From: Cohnella fermenti | Lineage (GTDB): Bacteria > Bacillota > Bacilli > Paenibacillales > Paenibacillaceae | Direction of reading: 5' to 3' | DNA: 64,000 bases | Assembly (NCBI RefSeq): GCF_004801405.1 | Contig: NZ_SSOB01000028.1 | Span: 1-64,000, forward strand | In this document: piece by piece, positions 41,751-49,979 of the stretch | Numbering within the stretch: position 1 is the first letter of the stretch | Layout of the letters: every line of letters starts with the position of its first letter | Notes under the pieces: generated by a model | Seen by the model: the letters and a program-made list of their open reading frames with translations, nothing else | What the model was told of the DNA's origin: nothing | The model's database searches: none | Position numbers and translations under genes: made by a program

Positions 41751-42890
41751 TTCGGCATAACCGGAATCAACCGGCGGCTGGTGCGGGGAGGTCAGTTGCT
41801 TATACTTATGACGGCGAAGCACGGCTACTAGCCACAGGACAACCGGAACGACAAAGTGTGCGAGAAAGTAATAGAAGACGACGTTCTTCAACGAATTCGC
41901 CATATAGGATGCAGCGTCGGGAGCGATCCAGAACGACATCGTCACCATCAGCAGAATGCAGGGAAGAAGACAGACGCGATAATCGGACACCCCCGTCCAT
42001 TCGGCATAGGAGATAGCGAAGGCATAACCGGAGACGACGCTTCGAACGAACAGATCGAGAACCCATAGAATCATGACAAGCGATTCCAGATGCTCGAAGA
42101 AGTCGAAGGCGCTGACGAACCGGCTAAGCGTCATGAACGGATAATAGTAGAAGCCGACCGCTTCCCCCAGCACAGCTTGGGAGATGATCATCGAGCCCAT
42201 GATGGCGACAAGCGTCCAGGTGACGGAGTAATAGCCCCAACGGCGCGCCTGCTCGGGATTTCCGACGCGGGGCAGGAAGTAGGACATAAGCATAAAGGTC
42301 GGGAACCAGATCTGCAGCGCGGCCGCGCCTCTGAGCATGGGCGTCGGGCCTTGCTCGAACAAGGGCAGCAGCCGCCCCAGACTCATGTCCCCGGCGATGG
42401 GAAGCATAAGACCGAGGACGATAATGACGACAACGCAAGAGATAAGCGCTGCCAGCCTGCCGACGATCTCCACTCCCTTCCCGACCGCGTAAGCGACCGC
42501 CACCGCCAGCGTTCCGATCAGGAAGATCATTGGGGTGTGTCCGAAGAAACTCTGTGTCAGGAACTCGCCGAACTGACGGAATTGGTTCCCATTCAGCAGC
42601 AACAGCTCCAGCAGGAGCAACAGCGAAACGGCTTTGCCCCCCACGCGTCCGAGAATGCGCTCGCTGTATCCGATTACGGTGCAGCCTGGGTATCTCTTGT
42701 ACAGGTCGGTTACCAACCACACAACGATATAACCCGTCACCGAAGCAGGCAACGGCGTCAGCCAACTGTCCCCTCTCGCCTGGCTGTACGTAATCGACGA
42801 GGCCGAGATAATTCCCGTGGCGAGCGTCGTCATAAACATCATGGAAGCAAGCTGAACGGAGCTGATCTTCTGTTCATTCTCCGCGGCCAT
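41745..42890 (-). CDS. Spore germination receptor B subunit (copy 1)
   Basis: 381 aa with about ten transmembrane helices, APC-superfamily-type GerAB/YndE permease. Typical start (KISSVQLASMMFMTTLATGI), then DSWLTPLPASVTGYIVVWLV and LNGNQFRQFGEFLTQSFF. B subunits bind the germinant in the spore inner membrane. It is the last gene of a six-gene minus-strand operon, 27 bp after a small D-like gene. It is clearly paralogous to but different from the other B gene (43161-44273), so the operon may make two receptor variants. Confidence 0.92.
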   Translation of the reverse strand: MAAENEQKISSVQLASMMFMTTLATGIISASSITYSQARGDSWLTPLPASVTGYIVVWLVTDLYKRYPGCTVIGYSERILGRVGGKAVSLLLLLELLLLNGNQFRQFGEFLTQSFFGHTPMIFLIGTLAVAVAYAVGKGVEIVGRLAALISCVVVIIVLGLMLPIAGDMSLGRLLPLFEQGPTPMLRGAAALQIWFPTFMLMSYFLPRVGNPEQARRWGYYSVTWTLVAIMGSMIISQAVLGEAVGFYYYPFMTLSRFVSAFDFFEHLESLVMILWVLDLFVRSVVSGYAFAISYAEWTGVSDYRVCLLPCILLMVTMSFWIAPDAASYMANSLKNVVFYYFLAHFVVPVVLWLVAVLRRHKYKQLTSPHQPPVDSGYAET

Positions 42891-42917
42891 ATCGTGTAAT
42901 CCCTCCTGGGCAGATGT

Positions 42918-43145
42918 CTATCGGAACAGCAGTCGGTTCAGATGTTCGAACAGCTTGTTGAGTACGAGGACCGGACCGGGAAATCTTCGGTCATAGACGA
43001 CAATAAAAGAGATAACGAGGGAGATCGCATACATCGCCGAATAGGCGAGAGCCGTGTTCCTCCCCTTGATGCCGCGCCAATCGTGCCAAAGGACGACGAT
43101 TGCAACGATAAGCAGCAGCCAGTACAGCGTGATCTTGGATACCAA
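42918..43145 (-). CDS. Small germination receptor D-like protein (75 aa)
   Basis: 75 aa from TTG 43145, with GGAAGG 7 nt upstream. Two transmembrane helices: ITLYWLLLIVAIVVLWHDW and ALAYSAMYAISLVISFIVVY. Size, topology and position in a ger operon match the D subunits described for several Bacillus germinant receptors, which modulate receptor function. It lies between the two B-subunit genes, 15 bp after one and 27 bp before the other. No homology beyond these features is claimed. Confidence 0.7.
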   Translation of the reverse strand: MVSKITLYWLLLIVAIVVLWHDWRGIKGRNTALAYSAMYAISLVISFIVVYDRRFPGPVLVLNKLFEHLNRLLFR

Positions 43146-43160
43146 TCTCTCACCTTCCCT

Positions 43161-44273
43161 TCAAGACGGACCCGCCGGAGTCGTCTCTCCGCTTCTATCG
43201 TTTACTCTGCGCAGCAAGGACAGAAGAAGCAGAACGGACGGCAGCGCGATCGCATTCGCCAGGTAGAACATGCACAATGCACCAGTCGAGTTCGGGATAT
43301 ATTGCGTATTCCGCAGACCCCATTGGCTAACGATTACCAGCAGCCACGCCAGCGGATACACGAGCGGACGATAATTCGGCAAGCCAAGCCACCTTGCTGT
43401 GCCGACTGCGGCGCCGAACAAGCAGACAACAATGCGAACGAAGAAGGCCAGCACCCAGCCCATCATGACGAGCGCGTCGATATGTTCGACAAACTCGCTC
43501 AACTGCACCTGGCGCACGATGGTCATAATCGGGTAATTAAAGCCCGAGGCGGCCGGGCCGAGAACGACCAACGCGAACAGATTCGTGCAAGCGAACCAAA
43601 TCGTATTGACGACAACCATCCAGATCCCCCCGGCGAGCGCCTTCCGCTTGTCTCCGACATAGGGCAAGTAGAACGAGGCGAACGTCATCATCGGGAACCA
43701 GAGCTGAAGCGCATATGCGCCGGACAAGACGCTCTCCCAGCCTGCGCTTCCGAGCGGAAGCGCGTAACGGATATGCGCGTTCCACAGCATAGGCAAGCAC
43801 ACAAGCAGCGACAGCGATATGAAGATGGGCAGGAACATCGTGCCCAAGCGTCCCAATAGCTCGGGCCCCTGCTTGACAGCATAGCCGCCGACCAAGAGAA
43901 GGCATGCCGATACGACCGTCCCCGGAGTGCGCATGAGGAAGCTGTTCGTCAGGAAGTCGCTGAACTGACGGAGCACGAATCCGGTCGAGCTTAGCATATA
44001 GAACAGATAGAGCAAGGACAACGCCCTGCCCGCAACAGGACCGGCCACCTTCTCCGCGATGCCGACCAGATTGTCTTCCGGGAATTGGCGATTAAGCTTG
44101 ACCGCCAGCCAGATCGCGACGAGGCCAACCGGCATCGCAAGGAACGGAGCCATCCAACTGCTCGCTCCTGCCATCCGGGCCAGCAGACCCGGAGCGGTCA
44201 GCAAGCCGGTTCCGTTCATCGTAATGAACAGCAGCACGTAGAGCTGGAAGGATGACATATTGACTTTATGCAT
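43161..44273 (-). CDS. Spore germination receptor B subunit (copy 2)
   Basis: 370 aa with ten predicted transmembrane helices. GerAB-type start (MSSFQLYVLLFITMNGTGLL), VLRQFSDFLTNSFLMRTPGT and the aromatic-rich LQLWFPMMTFASFYLPYVGD region that aligns with LQIWFPTFMLMSYFLPRVGN of copy 1. Each B gene is preceded by its own small two-helix gene. This one follows the 68-aa gene by 45 bp. GGGAAGGG precedes the ATG. Confidence 0.92.
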   Translation of the reverse strand: MHKVNMSSFQLYVLLFITMNGTGLLTAPGLLARMAGASSWMAPFLAMPVGLVAIWLAVKLNRQFPEDNLVGIAEKVAGPVAGRALSLLYLFYMLSSTGFVLRQFSDFLTNSFLMRTPGTVVSACLLLVGGYAVKQGPELLGRLGTMFLPIFISLSLLVCLPMLWNAHIRYALPLGSAGWESVLSGAYALQLWFPMMTFASFYLPYVGDKRKALAGGIWMVVVNTIWFACTNLFALVVLGPAASGFNYPIMTIVRQVQLSEFVEHIDALVMMGWVLAFFVRIVVCLFGAAVGTARWLGLPNYRPLVYPLAWLLVIVSQWGLRNTQYIPNSTGALCMFYLANAIALPSVLLLLSLLRRVNDRSGETTPAGPS

Positions 44274-44318
44274 ACTCGCTTCCCTTCCCGCTATTAGGCT
44301 CGAACCCTCGAACGATGG

Positions 44319-44525
44319 TCAGATGCCGGTTCCTGTCATCGTCAATATCCACTGCAACGGACCGGGCAGACGATGGAACGTTACTACCGCCAGAGACAGA
44401 AGCCAAGTTGTCACCAGCAGGATCAGAAGCGCGATTCTCGACTTCCGCTCGCTCGCGCCGGGCCATTCCCACCACAGGATCGCGGTTGGAGCAAGTGTGA
44501 GCCACGCGAACTGCGACCACATCAT
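44319..44525 (-). CDS. Small germination receptor D-like protein (68 aa)
   Basis: 68 aa (ATG ATG start; GGGGGAGG upstream within the end of gerC). Two hydrophobic segments: FAWLTLAPTAILWWEW and IALLILLVTTWLLSLAVVTF. The start overlaps the gerC stop by 4 bp, so translation is coupled. It is the second D-like small membrane protein in the operon; sequence similarity to the 75-aa one is low but topology is the same. Confidence 0.65.
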   Translation of the reverse strand: MMWSQFAWLTLAPTAILWWEWPGASERKSRIALLILLVTTWLLSLAVVTFHRLPGPLQWILTMTGTGI

Positions 44526-45757
44526 TTGTCCTCCCCCAATGTATTGCTGCGTCCGGTCAACCCAATCTTAATAATCTGAATCTCGGCATCGATGTCTACC
44601 TCGAGAACCGGGAAGATAGTATCCCAGTTGTCCTTCTCCTTCTTCCACTCCTTCGGATAGTGACGGCGGAACTGATCCGCGAACCCCATGACGTCTGAAT
44701 TCATCGTCTGAGCGCTGACAACTGCGGAACGGACACGTTCCTTCACGACTTCCGCGAGCTGCTTCTCAATTCGCGCAAGCTCCGCCGGCTTCGTCACATC
44801 GATATGCGAACCGTTCTCCTCCAGATTACCCGTTCCTATGAGCGAGACGAGCATCTTCCAATGACCATCCTTCACGATCGGCTTCAGCTTCACCTTCTGC
44901 TTCAGCACGGTCATTGACAACAAACCTTGTCCGTCCGGCGATTCCGCCGTCAACGTCGCCGAGCGAATCCTGTCGTGCAGCCACATGAGACCTCTTGTCT
45001 CCTGCAGATCAAACTTGCCGTTCATTCGAAGCTTCTTGATCGAGACGGCACCAATAATTCGCGGACTCTCCCGGGATTCCGACTTGCGAAGCTGGATATA
45101 CGGCACCAAACCGGTATGCGCGGTCTCCGACAACTGAACGTAAAGCCCCAGCAGTGTCACGTTGAACCCCGTTCTCATATTGGACATCTCCCTAAGCACC
45201 TCCGCCGCGTTTCTCTCCACAATCGGTCTCCACGCAATAAGCGAGGCCGCATCCCCCGCTACGACGAACATATGACTCCGCTCTCGTGGCTGCGGATGGC
45301 GGGTCAAGTAGTCCAACGACTCCTCGATTCCCCGCTTCGCCATCTCTTCGCCGAACAGGAAGACATCCGTCTGCCCCCAGAAGAACCGTCTGGACAATTG
45401 CTCCTGAAGCCGGGAAGCAGCGTCGTCCAGATTGGAGCCAACCGCGCTCATCACCAGATTCGGCTGCAACCCGCTCGACGGCGGAGCTCCCCCCAGATCC
45501 GCACTGCCCTCTCCTCCGGGGATGAAGATCTGCGTTGACAGTTTAACTCTTCCATCATCCGCGACGTCAATAGCGGCAGCCGTCACAATCGCCAGATCAT
45601 TGACTTCCGTGCGATCCCAGCAACCGGATAAGAGCAGTGCGGGCGACAGAAGCAGTGCGGCGACCGTTCTCCCGAGCGCCGGCCCGAGGCGCCGGAAGTG
45701 CGGAGACAGCCCGCCACGGGAATCCGATTCCGCTGTCTTCGGAAGGCATCTGCTCAT
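44522..45757 (-). CDS. Spore germination receptor C subunit (lipoprotein)
   Basis: 411 aa from ATG 45757, which overlaps the gerA stop (ATGA). An upstream in-frame extension is rejected. A basic leader and a signal with lipobox LLLSGC (AALLLSPALLLSGCWDRTEV) precede the Ger_x_C domain. NDLAIVTAAAIDVADDG and LSRRFFWGQTDVFLFGEEMA are family landmarks. C subunits are lipid-anchored on the outer face of the spore inner membrane and are required for receptor function. The leader before the signal is longer than usual, about 30 residues. Confidence 0.93.
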   Translation of the reverse strand: MSRCLPKTAESDSRGGLSPHFRRLGPALGRTVAALLLSPALLLSGCWDRTEVNDLAIVTAAAIDVADDGRVKLSTQIFIPGGEGSADLGGAPPSSGLQPNLVMSAVGSNLDDAASRLQEQLSRRFFWGQTDVFLFGEEMAKRGIEESLDYLTRHPQPRERSHMFVVAGDAASLIAWRPIVERNAAEVLREMSNMRTGFNVTLLGLYVQLSETAHTGLVPYIQLRKSESRESPRIIGAVSIKKLRMNGKFDLQETRGLMWLHDRIRSATLTAESPDGQGLLSMTVLKQKVKLKPIVKDGHWKMLVSLIGTGNLEENGSHIDVTKPAELARIEKQLAEVVKERVRSAVVSAQTMNSDVMGFADQFRRHYPKEWKKEKDNWDTIFPVLEVDIDAEIQIIKIGLTGRSNTLGEDK

Positions 45758-47337
45758 TCTCGCCCCTCGGGCGGCCGCAGGAATCGGAACCGGCGACGAT
45801 TCCAGTACGGGCCGGTGAAGTGCGGGCGATCGCTCATCCAATAACGGGGTGCGCGAATGAGCGTGTCCTTCCACTCGGAAGCTTGCAGGGGGGCGATCGG
45901 CGACATGTACGGTACGCCGAATGAGCGCAGCGCCAGCAAGTGGACAAGAACAAACAGTCCGGCCAACACAATGCCGTACAAGCCGAGCACACCGGCACAG
46001 AGCATGATCGGGAAGCGAATCAGCCGGATCGCAATGCCTAGAGAGTAATTGGGGATGAGAAAGGAGGACACCCCAGTGATGGCAACGACCATGACCATTG
46101 GAGAAGAGACGATGCCTGCCGCGATTGCCGCTTGGCCGATCACGAGAGCTCCGACGATCGAGACGGCAGCGCCGACCTGCTTCGGAAGACGAATCCCGGC
46201 CTCACGAAGCGCTTCGAATGTAATCTCCATCAGCAAGGCTTCGACAAGAGCAGGGAACGGAATCTGCTCTCTCGACTTCGAAATGGTAAGCAACAAGGAA
46301 GTCGGAATCATCTCCTGATGGTAGCTTAGCACCGCAACGTAGATAGAAGGCATAAACAAAGTAATCAGGCTGAACAGCATTCTCAGCCAACGTATTGCTG
46401 TCGCCACGAGCGGCCGCTGATAATAATCCTCCGGCGATTGCATCATGCTGAAGAAGGTCGCCGGAGCGATCAGCGCGTTGGGCGAGCCGTCCGTCAAGAG
46501 AGCGACTCTGCCGTCGAGCAGATTGGCGCAGACGACATCGGGCCTCTCGGTGGATTGCAATTGCGGGAATGGCGATCGCGGATTGTCCTCGATCATCTCC
46601 TCAAGAAAGGCGCTATCCATAAAGCCGTCCACTTCAAATCGGTTCAGCCTTATCTCGAATTCCCGTACAAGCTCAGGCTCCGCAATTCCTTCGATGTAAG
46701 CAAGCACGCAAGCGGTCTTGGTATACCGCCCAAGGGTAATCTCCTTCAGCTTGAGAGCCGGAGTGCGCAATCGCCGACGAAGCAGCGAGGTATTCACCCG
46801 GAGCGTCTCAACGAAGCCTTCCCGCGGGCCGCGAACAACCGTCTCCGCCTCCGGCTCTTCGATCGAGCGCATGCTCCACTTGGACACATGCATCGCCGCT
46901 CCTCGAGGCTCGCGATCTGCGAGGAGAACCGCGTTGCCCTTGGAGACGGCATCCGCCAACTCGTCAAAGGTGTCCACGAAGGAGATTCCGCTGATCGTGA
47001 TCGCCGCGACCATGTCCGCCAAGCCGCCGGCGAACTGTTGAGGTTCACTCTCCTTAAGAGGGGCAATCACACTCCGCTCGATCTCCGAAGAGTCGCACAA
47101 GCCTTCGATGAAGACAATTGTCGCTTCTCCCCAGCCTTTCAGATCCAGCGGCTGGCGAATGAAGTCGATCGACTCGCCGTATAGCTCGCCAAGCGCAGCC
47201 AGATTGCCCTCCAAGGTTGCCGCGAGCGGCGAGGAGAGCAGCTCTCTCTGTCGATTAAGCGTCGCCGAGAGGCGCGGATCGACCTTTGCATTCCACTTCC
47301 CCGGCTTCTCGGCGACCGATTGCCTCGGATCCTTCAT
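45754..47337 (-). CDS. Spore germination receptor A subunit
   Basis: 527 aa from ATG 47337, with GAGG 7 nt upstream. A large N-terminal cytoplasmic domain (about 1-300; GerAA/SpoVAF type, with IEGLCDSSEIERSVIAPL and NNDGRVALLTDGSP-like NLLDGRVALLTDGSPNALIA) is followed by a four- to five-helix membrane domain (FSLITLFMPSIYVAVLSYHQ) and a C-terminal cytoplasmic tail. A subunits form the oligomeric ion channel of the receptor. It is first in the operon, with a candidate SigG promoter upstream. Confidence 0.94.
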   Translation of the reverse strand: MKDPRQSVAEKPGKWNAKVDPRLSATLNRQRELLSSPLAATLEGNLAALGELYGESIDFIRQPLDLKGWGEATIVFIEGLCDSSEIERSVIAPLKESEPQQFAGGLADMVAAITISGISFVDTFDELADAVSKGNAVLLADREPRGAAMHVSKWSMRSIEEPEAETVVRGPREGFVETLRVNTSLLRRRLRTPALKLKEITLGRYTKTACVLAYIEGIAEPELVREFEIRLNRFEVDGFMDSAFLEEMIEDNPRSPFPQLQSTERPDVVCANLLDGRVALLTDGSPNALIAPATFFSMMQSPEDYYQRPLVATAIRWLRMLFSLITLFMPSIYVAVLSYHQEMIPTSLLLTISKSREQIPFPALVEALLMEITFEALREAGIRLPKQVGAAVSIVGALVIGQAAIAAGIVSSPMVMVVAITGVSSFLIPNYSLGIAIRLIRFPIMLCAGVLGLYGIVLAGLFVLVHLLALRSFGVPYMSPIAPLQASEWKDTLIRAPRYWMSDRPHFTGPYWNRRRFRFLRPPEGRE

Positions 47338-47370
47338 CTTCAATCCTCGTCTCCTTGGATTTGATTCTGT

Positions 47371-47400
47371 TAGGATGTTCCAATCCAAGGGGGTTTAATC
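47371..47400 (-). promoter_or_regulatory. Candidate SigG promoter of the germination operon
   Basis: The minus strand reads GATTA (47396-47400), 18 nt, CATCCTA (47371-47377). This fits SigG consensus GHATR and CATNMTA with one -35 mismatch. Forespore expression by SigG is the rule for ger operons. Confidence 0.5.
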
Positions 47401-47411
47401 TCCCTCTTGCC

Positions 47412-47474
47412 TGCACAACAAAATAAAGAATAAAGAAGCTCCCTCCGGGCAATCGGATCGCCAGGAAGGAGCTT
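47412..47474 (-). terminator. Terminator after the FecCD permease operon
   Basis: A 15-bp stem with two mismatches or wobbles (AAGCTCCTTCCTGGC / GCCCGGAGGGAGCTT on the minus strand, 47436-47474) is followed by CTTTATTCTTTATTTTG. It lies 20 bp past the permease stop. Confidence 0.85.
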
Positions 47475-47494
47475 ATTGCGGAATGTCCGGAGGC

Positions 47495-48529
47495 TTACCC
47501 TTTCTTCATTCTCGTCATCAGATACAGGAAGTACGGCGCTCCGATGATCGCCACCACAATTCCGGCCGGCATCGAGGAAGGCTGGATTGCCACCCGCCCG
47601 ATCGTATCGGCCGCAAGCAGCAGCAGTCCGCCGGTCAGCGCCGAAGCCGGAATCAGAACCTGGTGCTTCGAGCCGACAAGCCGGCGGGCCAGGTGCGGTC
47701 CGATCAGGCCGACGAAGCTGATGCCGCCGCCCACGGCGACGCAGACGCCGGCCAAGGCGACCGCCGCCAGGACGAGCAGCCCCCGGTCGCGGTTCGTGCG
47801 TGCTCCGAGTCCCGTCGCAAGCTGTTCTCCGAGGCTCAGCACGTTGAGCGTCCTCGCCTTGAGCAGAACGTAAGGCACGAGCACGCACAGCCACGGAACG
47901 ACGGCAATGACGTACTTCCAATTCGCTCCGACGATGCTGCCGGCAAGCCAGGTCTGAACGAATTGATATTGCTCGGGGCTCAGCTTGATCGTCAGCACGA
48001 TCATCGCCGAGGAGATGCCGCTGCCGATGGCGATCCCGACCAGCACGAGCCGGGAAGGCACGACGCCCTCGCCTCTCTTGTAGGCCATCGCCAGCAGCAG
48101 ACCGGCGGTCGCGAACGCTCCGATCAGCGCGAGAACCGGCAACAGGAAGATCGGCGCCGCCGTGTTCGATTGGTAGAACGACACGAACAGCACGACCATC
48201 AGTCCGGCTCCCGCGTTGATTCCGAGAATGCCCGGGTCCGAGAGCGGATTGCGCGTAATCCCTTGCAGAATACAACCGGACAGGGCCAGCCCAGCTCCAA
48301 CCATAATCGAGATCAGAATACGAGGAAGGCGGAATTCGAATAGAATCAGATTCTGCTGGGCGGTTCCGTGCCCGAAGACGCTCTTGATGACGTCCAACGG
48401 CGAGAGATGGATGACGCCGGAATTCATGCTGATAATGAAGACAACAACGATCAGCACGGCCAGAATCCCGACGATGAGCCAGGACTTCGCGTCTCGCTTG
48501 TTGCGTGAACGGATGGCGGTCGAAGTCAT
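47495..48529 (-). CDS. FecCD-type siderophore ABC permease (second)
   Basis: 344 aa, about nine to ten transmembrane helices. Family motifs: FRLPRILISIMVGAGLALSG, LQGITRNPLSDPGILGINAG, and the C-terminal GGGISFVGLIGPHLARRLVG that contacts the ATPase. Its start overlaps the stop of the first permease (TGATG). Together they form a heterodimeric channel for ferric siderophores. Neither the binding protein nor the ATPase is adjacent. The Fur-linked lipoprotein at 27291-28355 is the best partner, and the ATPase must be elsewhere, as in B. subtilis feuBC/yusV. Confidence 0.94.
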   Translation of the reverse strand: MTSTAIRSRNKRDAKSWLIVGILAVLIVVVFIISMNSGVIHLSPLDVIKSVFGHGTAQQNLILFEFRLPRILISIMVGAGLALSGCILQGITRNPLSDPGILGINAGAGLMVVLFVSFYQSNTAAPIFLLPVLALIGAFATAGLLLAMAYKRGEGVVPSRLVLVGIAIGSGISSAMIVLTIKLSPEQYQFVQTWLAGSIVGANWKYVIAVVPWLCVLVPYVLLKARTLNVLSLGEQLATGLGARTNRDRGLLVLAAVALAGVCVAVGGGISFVGLIGPHLARRLVGSKHQVLIPASALTGGLLLLAADTIGRVAIQPSSMPAGIVVAIIGAPYFLYLMTRMKKG

Positions 48530-49581
48530 CAGATCACCTCTTTCTTGGCGCGACGAATGAGGAAGACGAAGAAGGGAACGCCAATAATGGAGATGATGGC
48601 GGCCGCCGGCGTCTCATAGGGGCGATGAACCATTCTCGCTCCGATATCCGCAACGACGAGCAGCAGGCTGCCGAGCACGGCCGAGCACGGAATAATCCAG
48701 CGATAATGAACCCCGACGAGATAACGGGAGATGTGCGGCACGATCAACCCGATGAAGCTGATCGAACCGACCGCCGCTACCGAGCTGCCGGCAAGCATCA
48801 GAACGAGCACCATGCCGATTATCTTGATCAGGCCTGTCCGAATGCCGAGGCCCGCAGCCACATCGTCCCCGAGGCTCAGCATCGTAATCTGGCGGGAGAT
48901 GACCAATGCGCCGACGATACCGATTGCGATCCAAGGCCACATGTAGGCGAGCTGGCCCCACTTCGCTCCGGCGACGCCGCCCGCATACCAGAACGCCAGC
49001 TCCTGGCCGATCCGGTATCGCAGGGCGATCCCTTCGCTGATCGCGTTCAGCAGCGCGACAACCGCTGCGCCCGCGAGCGCCAGCCGGGCAGGCGACATGC
49101 CTCCGCGAGTCGCCGAACCGATGCCGAACACGAGAATCGCGCCCCCGGCCGCTCCGAGGAAGGACATGAATACCAGTTGGTTAAACGACATGCCCGGGAA
49201 GAAAGCGAAGCAGAGTGCCAGCGCGAAGCCCGCCCCCGCATTAATGCCGAGCAAGCCCGGGTCCGCGAGCGGATTGCGGGTCATCCCTTGCATGATCGCC
49301 CCGGATGTCGCGAATGCCGCACCGACAAGTCCTCCCATAACAACGCGCGGCAGGCGCAGCTCGCGGATGATCTGATGCTGCGTCAGATCCGGATTAAAGC
49401 GGAAGACAGCTTCCCATACGGTCAGGAACTTGATGTTGGCGGCGCCCAATGAGACCGATACGATAAAGGCAAGAACAAGCGCGATCAGGCCGCCGAAGAT
49501 AATAATTCCCGCCACCTTCGGGCGGGAACGCAGTTGTGTGACCGGCTGAGCGGTCGAATTCGCGGATTCACCCATTGACAT
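48529..49581 (-). CDS. FecCD-type siderophore ABC permease (first)
   Basis: 350 aa from ATG 49581 with AGAAGG upstream. An in-frame ATG at 49641 would add a Gln-rich leader made of a 15-bp tandem repeat and is less likely. Motifs RELRLPRVVMGGLVGAAFAT, MQGMTRNPLADPGLLGINAG and VGSISFIGLIVPHISRYLVG are diagnostic. A near-perfect Fur box lies at 49699-49713. It is the first gene of the two-permease operon. Confidence 0.94.
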   Translation of the reverse strand: MSMGESANSTAQPVTQLRSRPKVAGIIIFGGLIALVLAFIVSVSLGAANIKFLTVWEAVFRFNPDLTQHQIIRELRLPRVVMGGLVGAAFATSGAIMQGMTRNPLADPGLLGINAGAGFALALCFAFFPGMSFNQLVFMSFLGAAGGAILVFGIGSATRGGMSPARLALAGAAVVALLNAISEGIALRYRIGQELAFWYAGGVAGAKWGQLAYMWPWIAIGIVGALVISRQITMLSLGDDVAAGLGIRTGLIKIIGMVLVLMLAGSSVAAVGSISFIGLIVPHISRYLVGVHYRWIIPCSAVLGSLLLVVADIGARMVHRPYETPAAAIISIIGVPFFVFLIRRAKKEVI

Positions 49582-49605
49582 ATGTACCTTCTTCTCTGTT
49601 CCAGT

Positions 49606-49646
49606 CTGCGACTGTTGATTCTGCAACTGTTGATTCTGCAACTGTT
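49606..49646. repeat. 15-bp direct repeat in the permease leader
   Basis: ACTGTTGATTCTGCA occurs twice in tandem (49611-49625, 49626-49640) with a partial third copy. It sits in the 5' leader between the Fur box and the permease start. Read in frame it gives a Gln/Asn-rich stretch, which explains the apparent N-terminal extension. Confidence 0.85.
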
Positions 49647-49698
49647 AGCCTGTTGCCACTCCACTTGCTGCCAATACGCTCTCTGTCATTCCATTAAT

Positions 49699-49713
49699 TG
49701 AGAATGATTATCA
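49699..49713 (-). promoter_or_regulatory. Fur box of the FecCD permease operon
   Basis: TGAGAAT-G-ATTATCA differs from the 7-1-7 Fur box TGATAATNATTATCA at one position. It lies 118 bp before the first permease ATG. Confidence 0.85.
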
Positions 49714-49979
49714 TATAACACGAAAGTAGGATACCGTATCCGCGTTCCTGCTGTCAAACGAAATTTCGACCGTGTCCCAGCAATTGGTGCCGCTCGCCGG
49801 GTCCAGCCGCTCTCCCGGCACCTCTCCCTGCATCTCGGCAGCTCCACAGCGCCTCCACGGGACGCCTGCGGCATCACAAGCCGCGGCCGGCAGCGAAGAA
49901 GGCCGAAGCGGGCTCGTTCGCCCGTTCAGCCTTCTCGCGCTCCAGATCGCGTCCAGTTGGCCTCTCCGTCACCCTTCGC
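49714..49979. other. Interval between Fur box and ABC exporter end
   Basis: About 265 bp, GC-rich, with no convincing gene on either strand. Short open frames lack ribosome binding sites. No strong hairpin or repeat was seen. Confidence 0.5.

Noticed and set aside
49686-49877. Small minus-strand gene upstream of the permease operon
   Set aside because: Overlaps the Fur box, has no ribosome binding site and shows no recognisable protein features.
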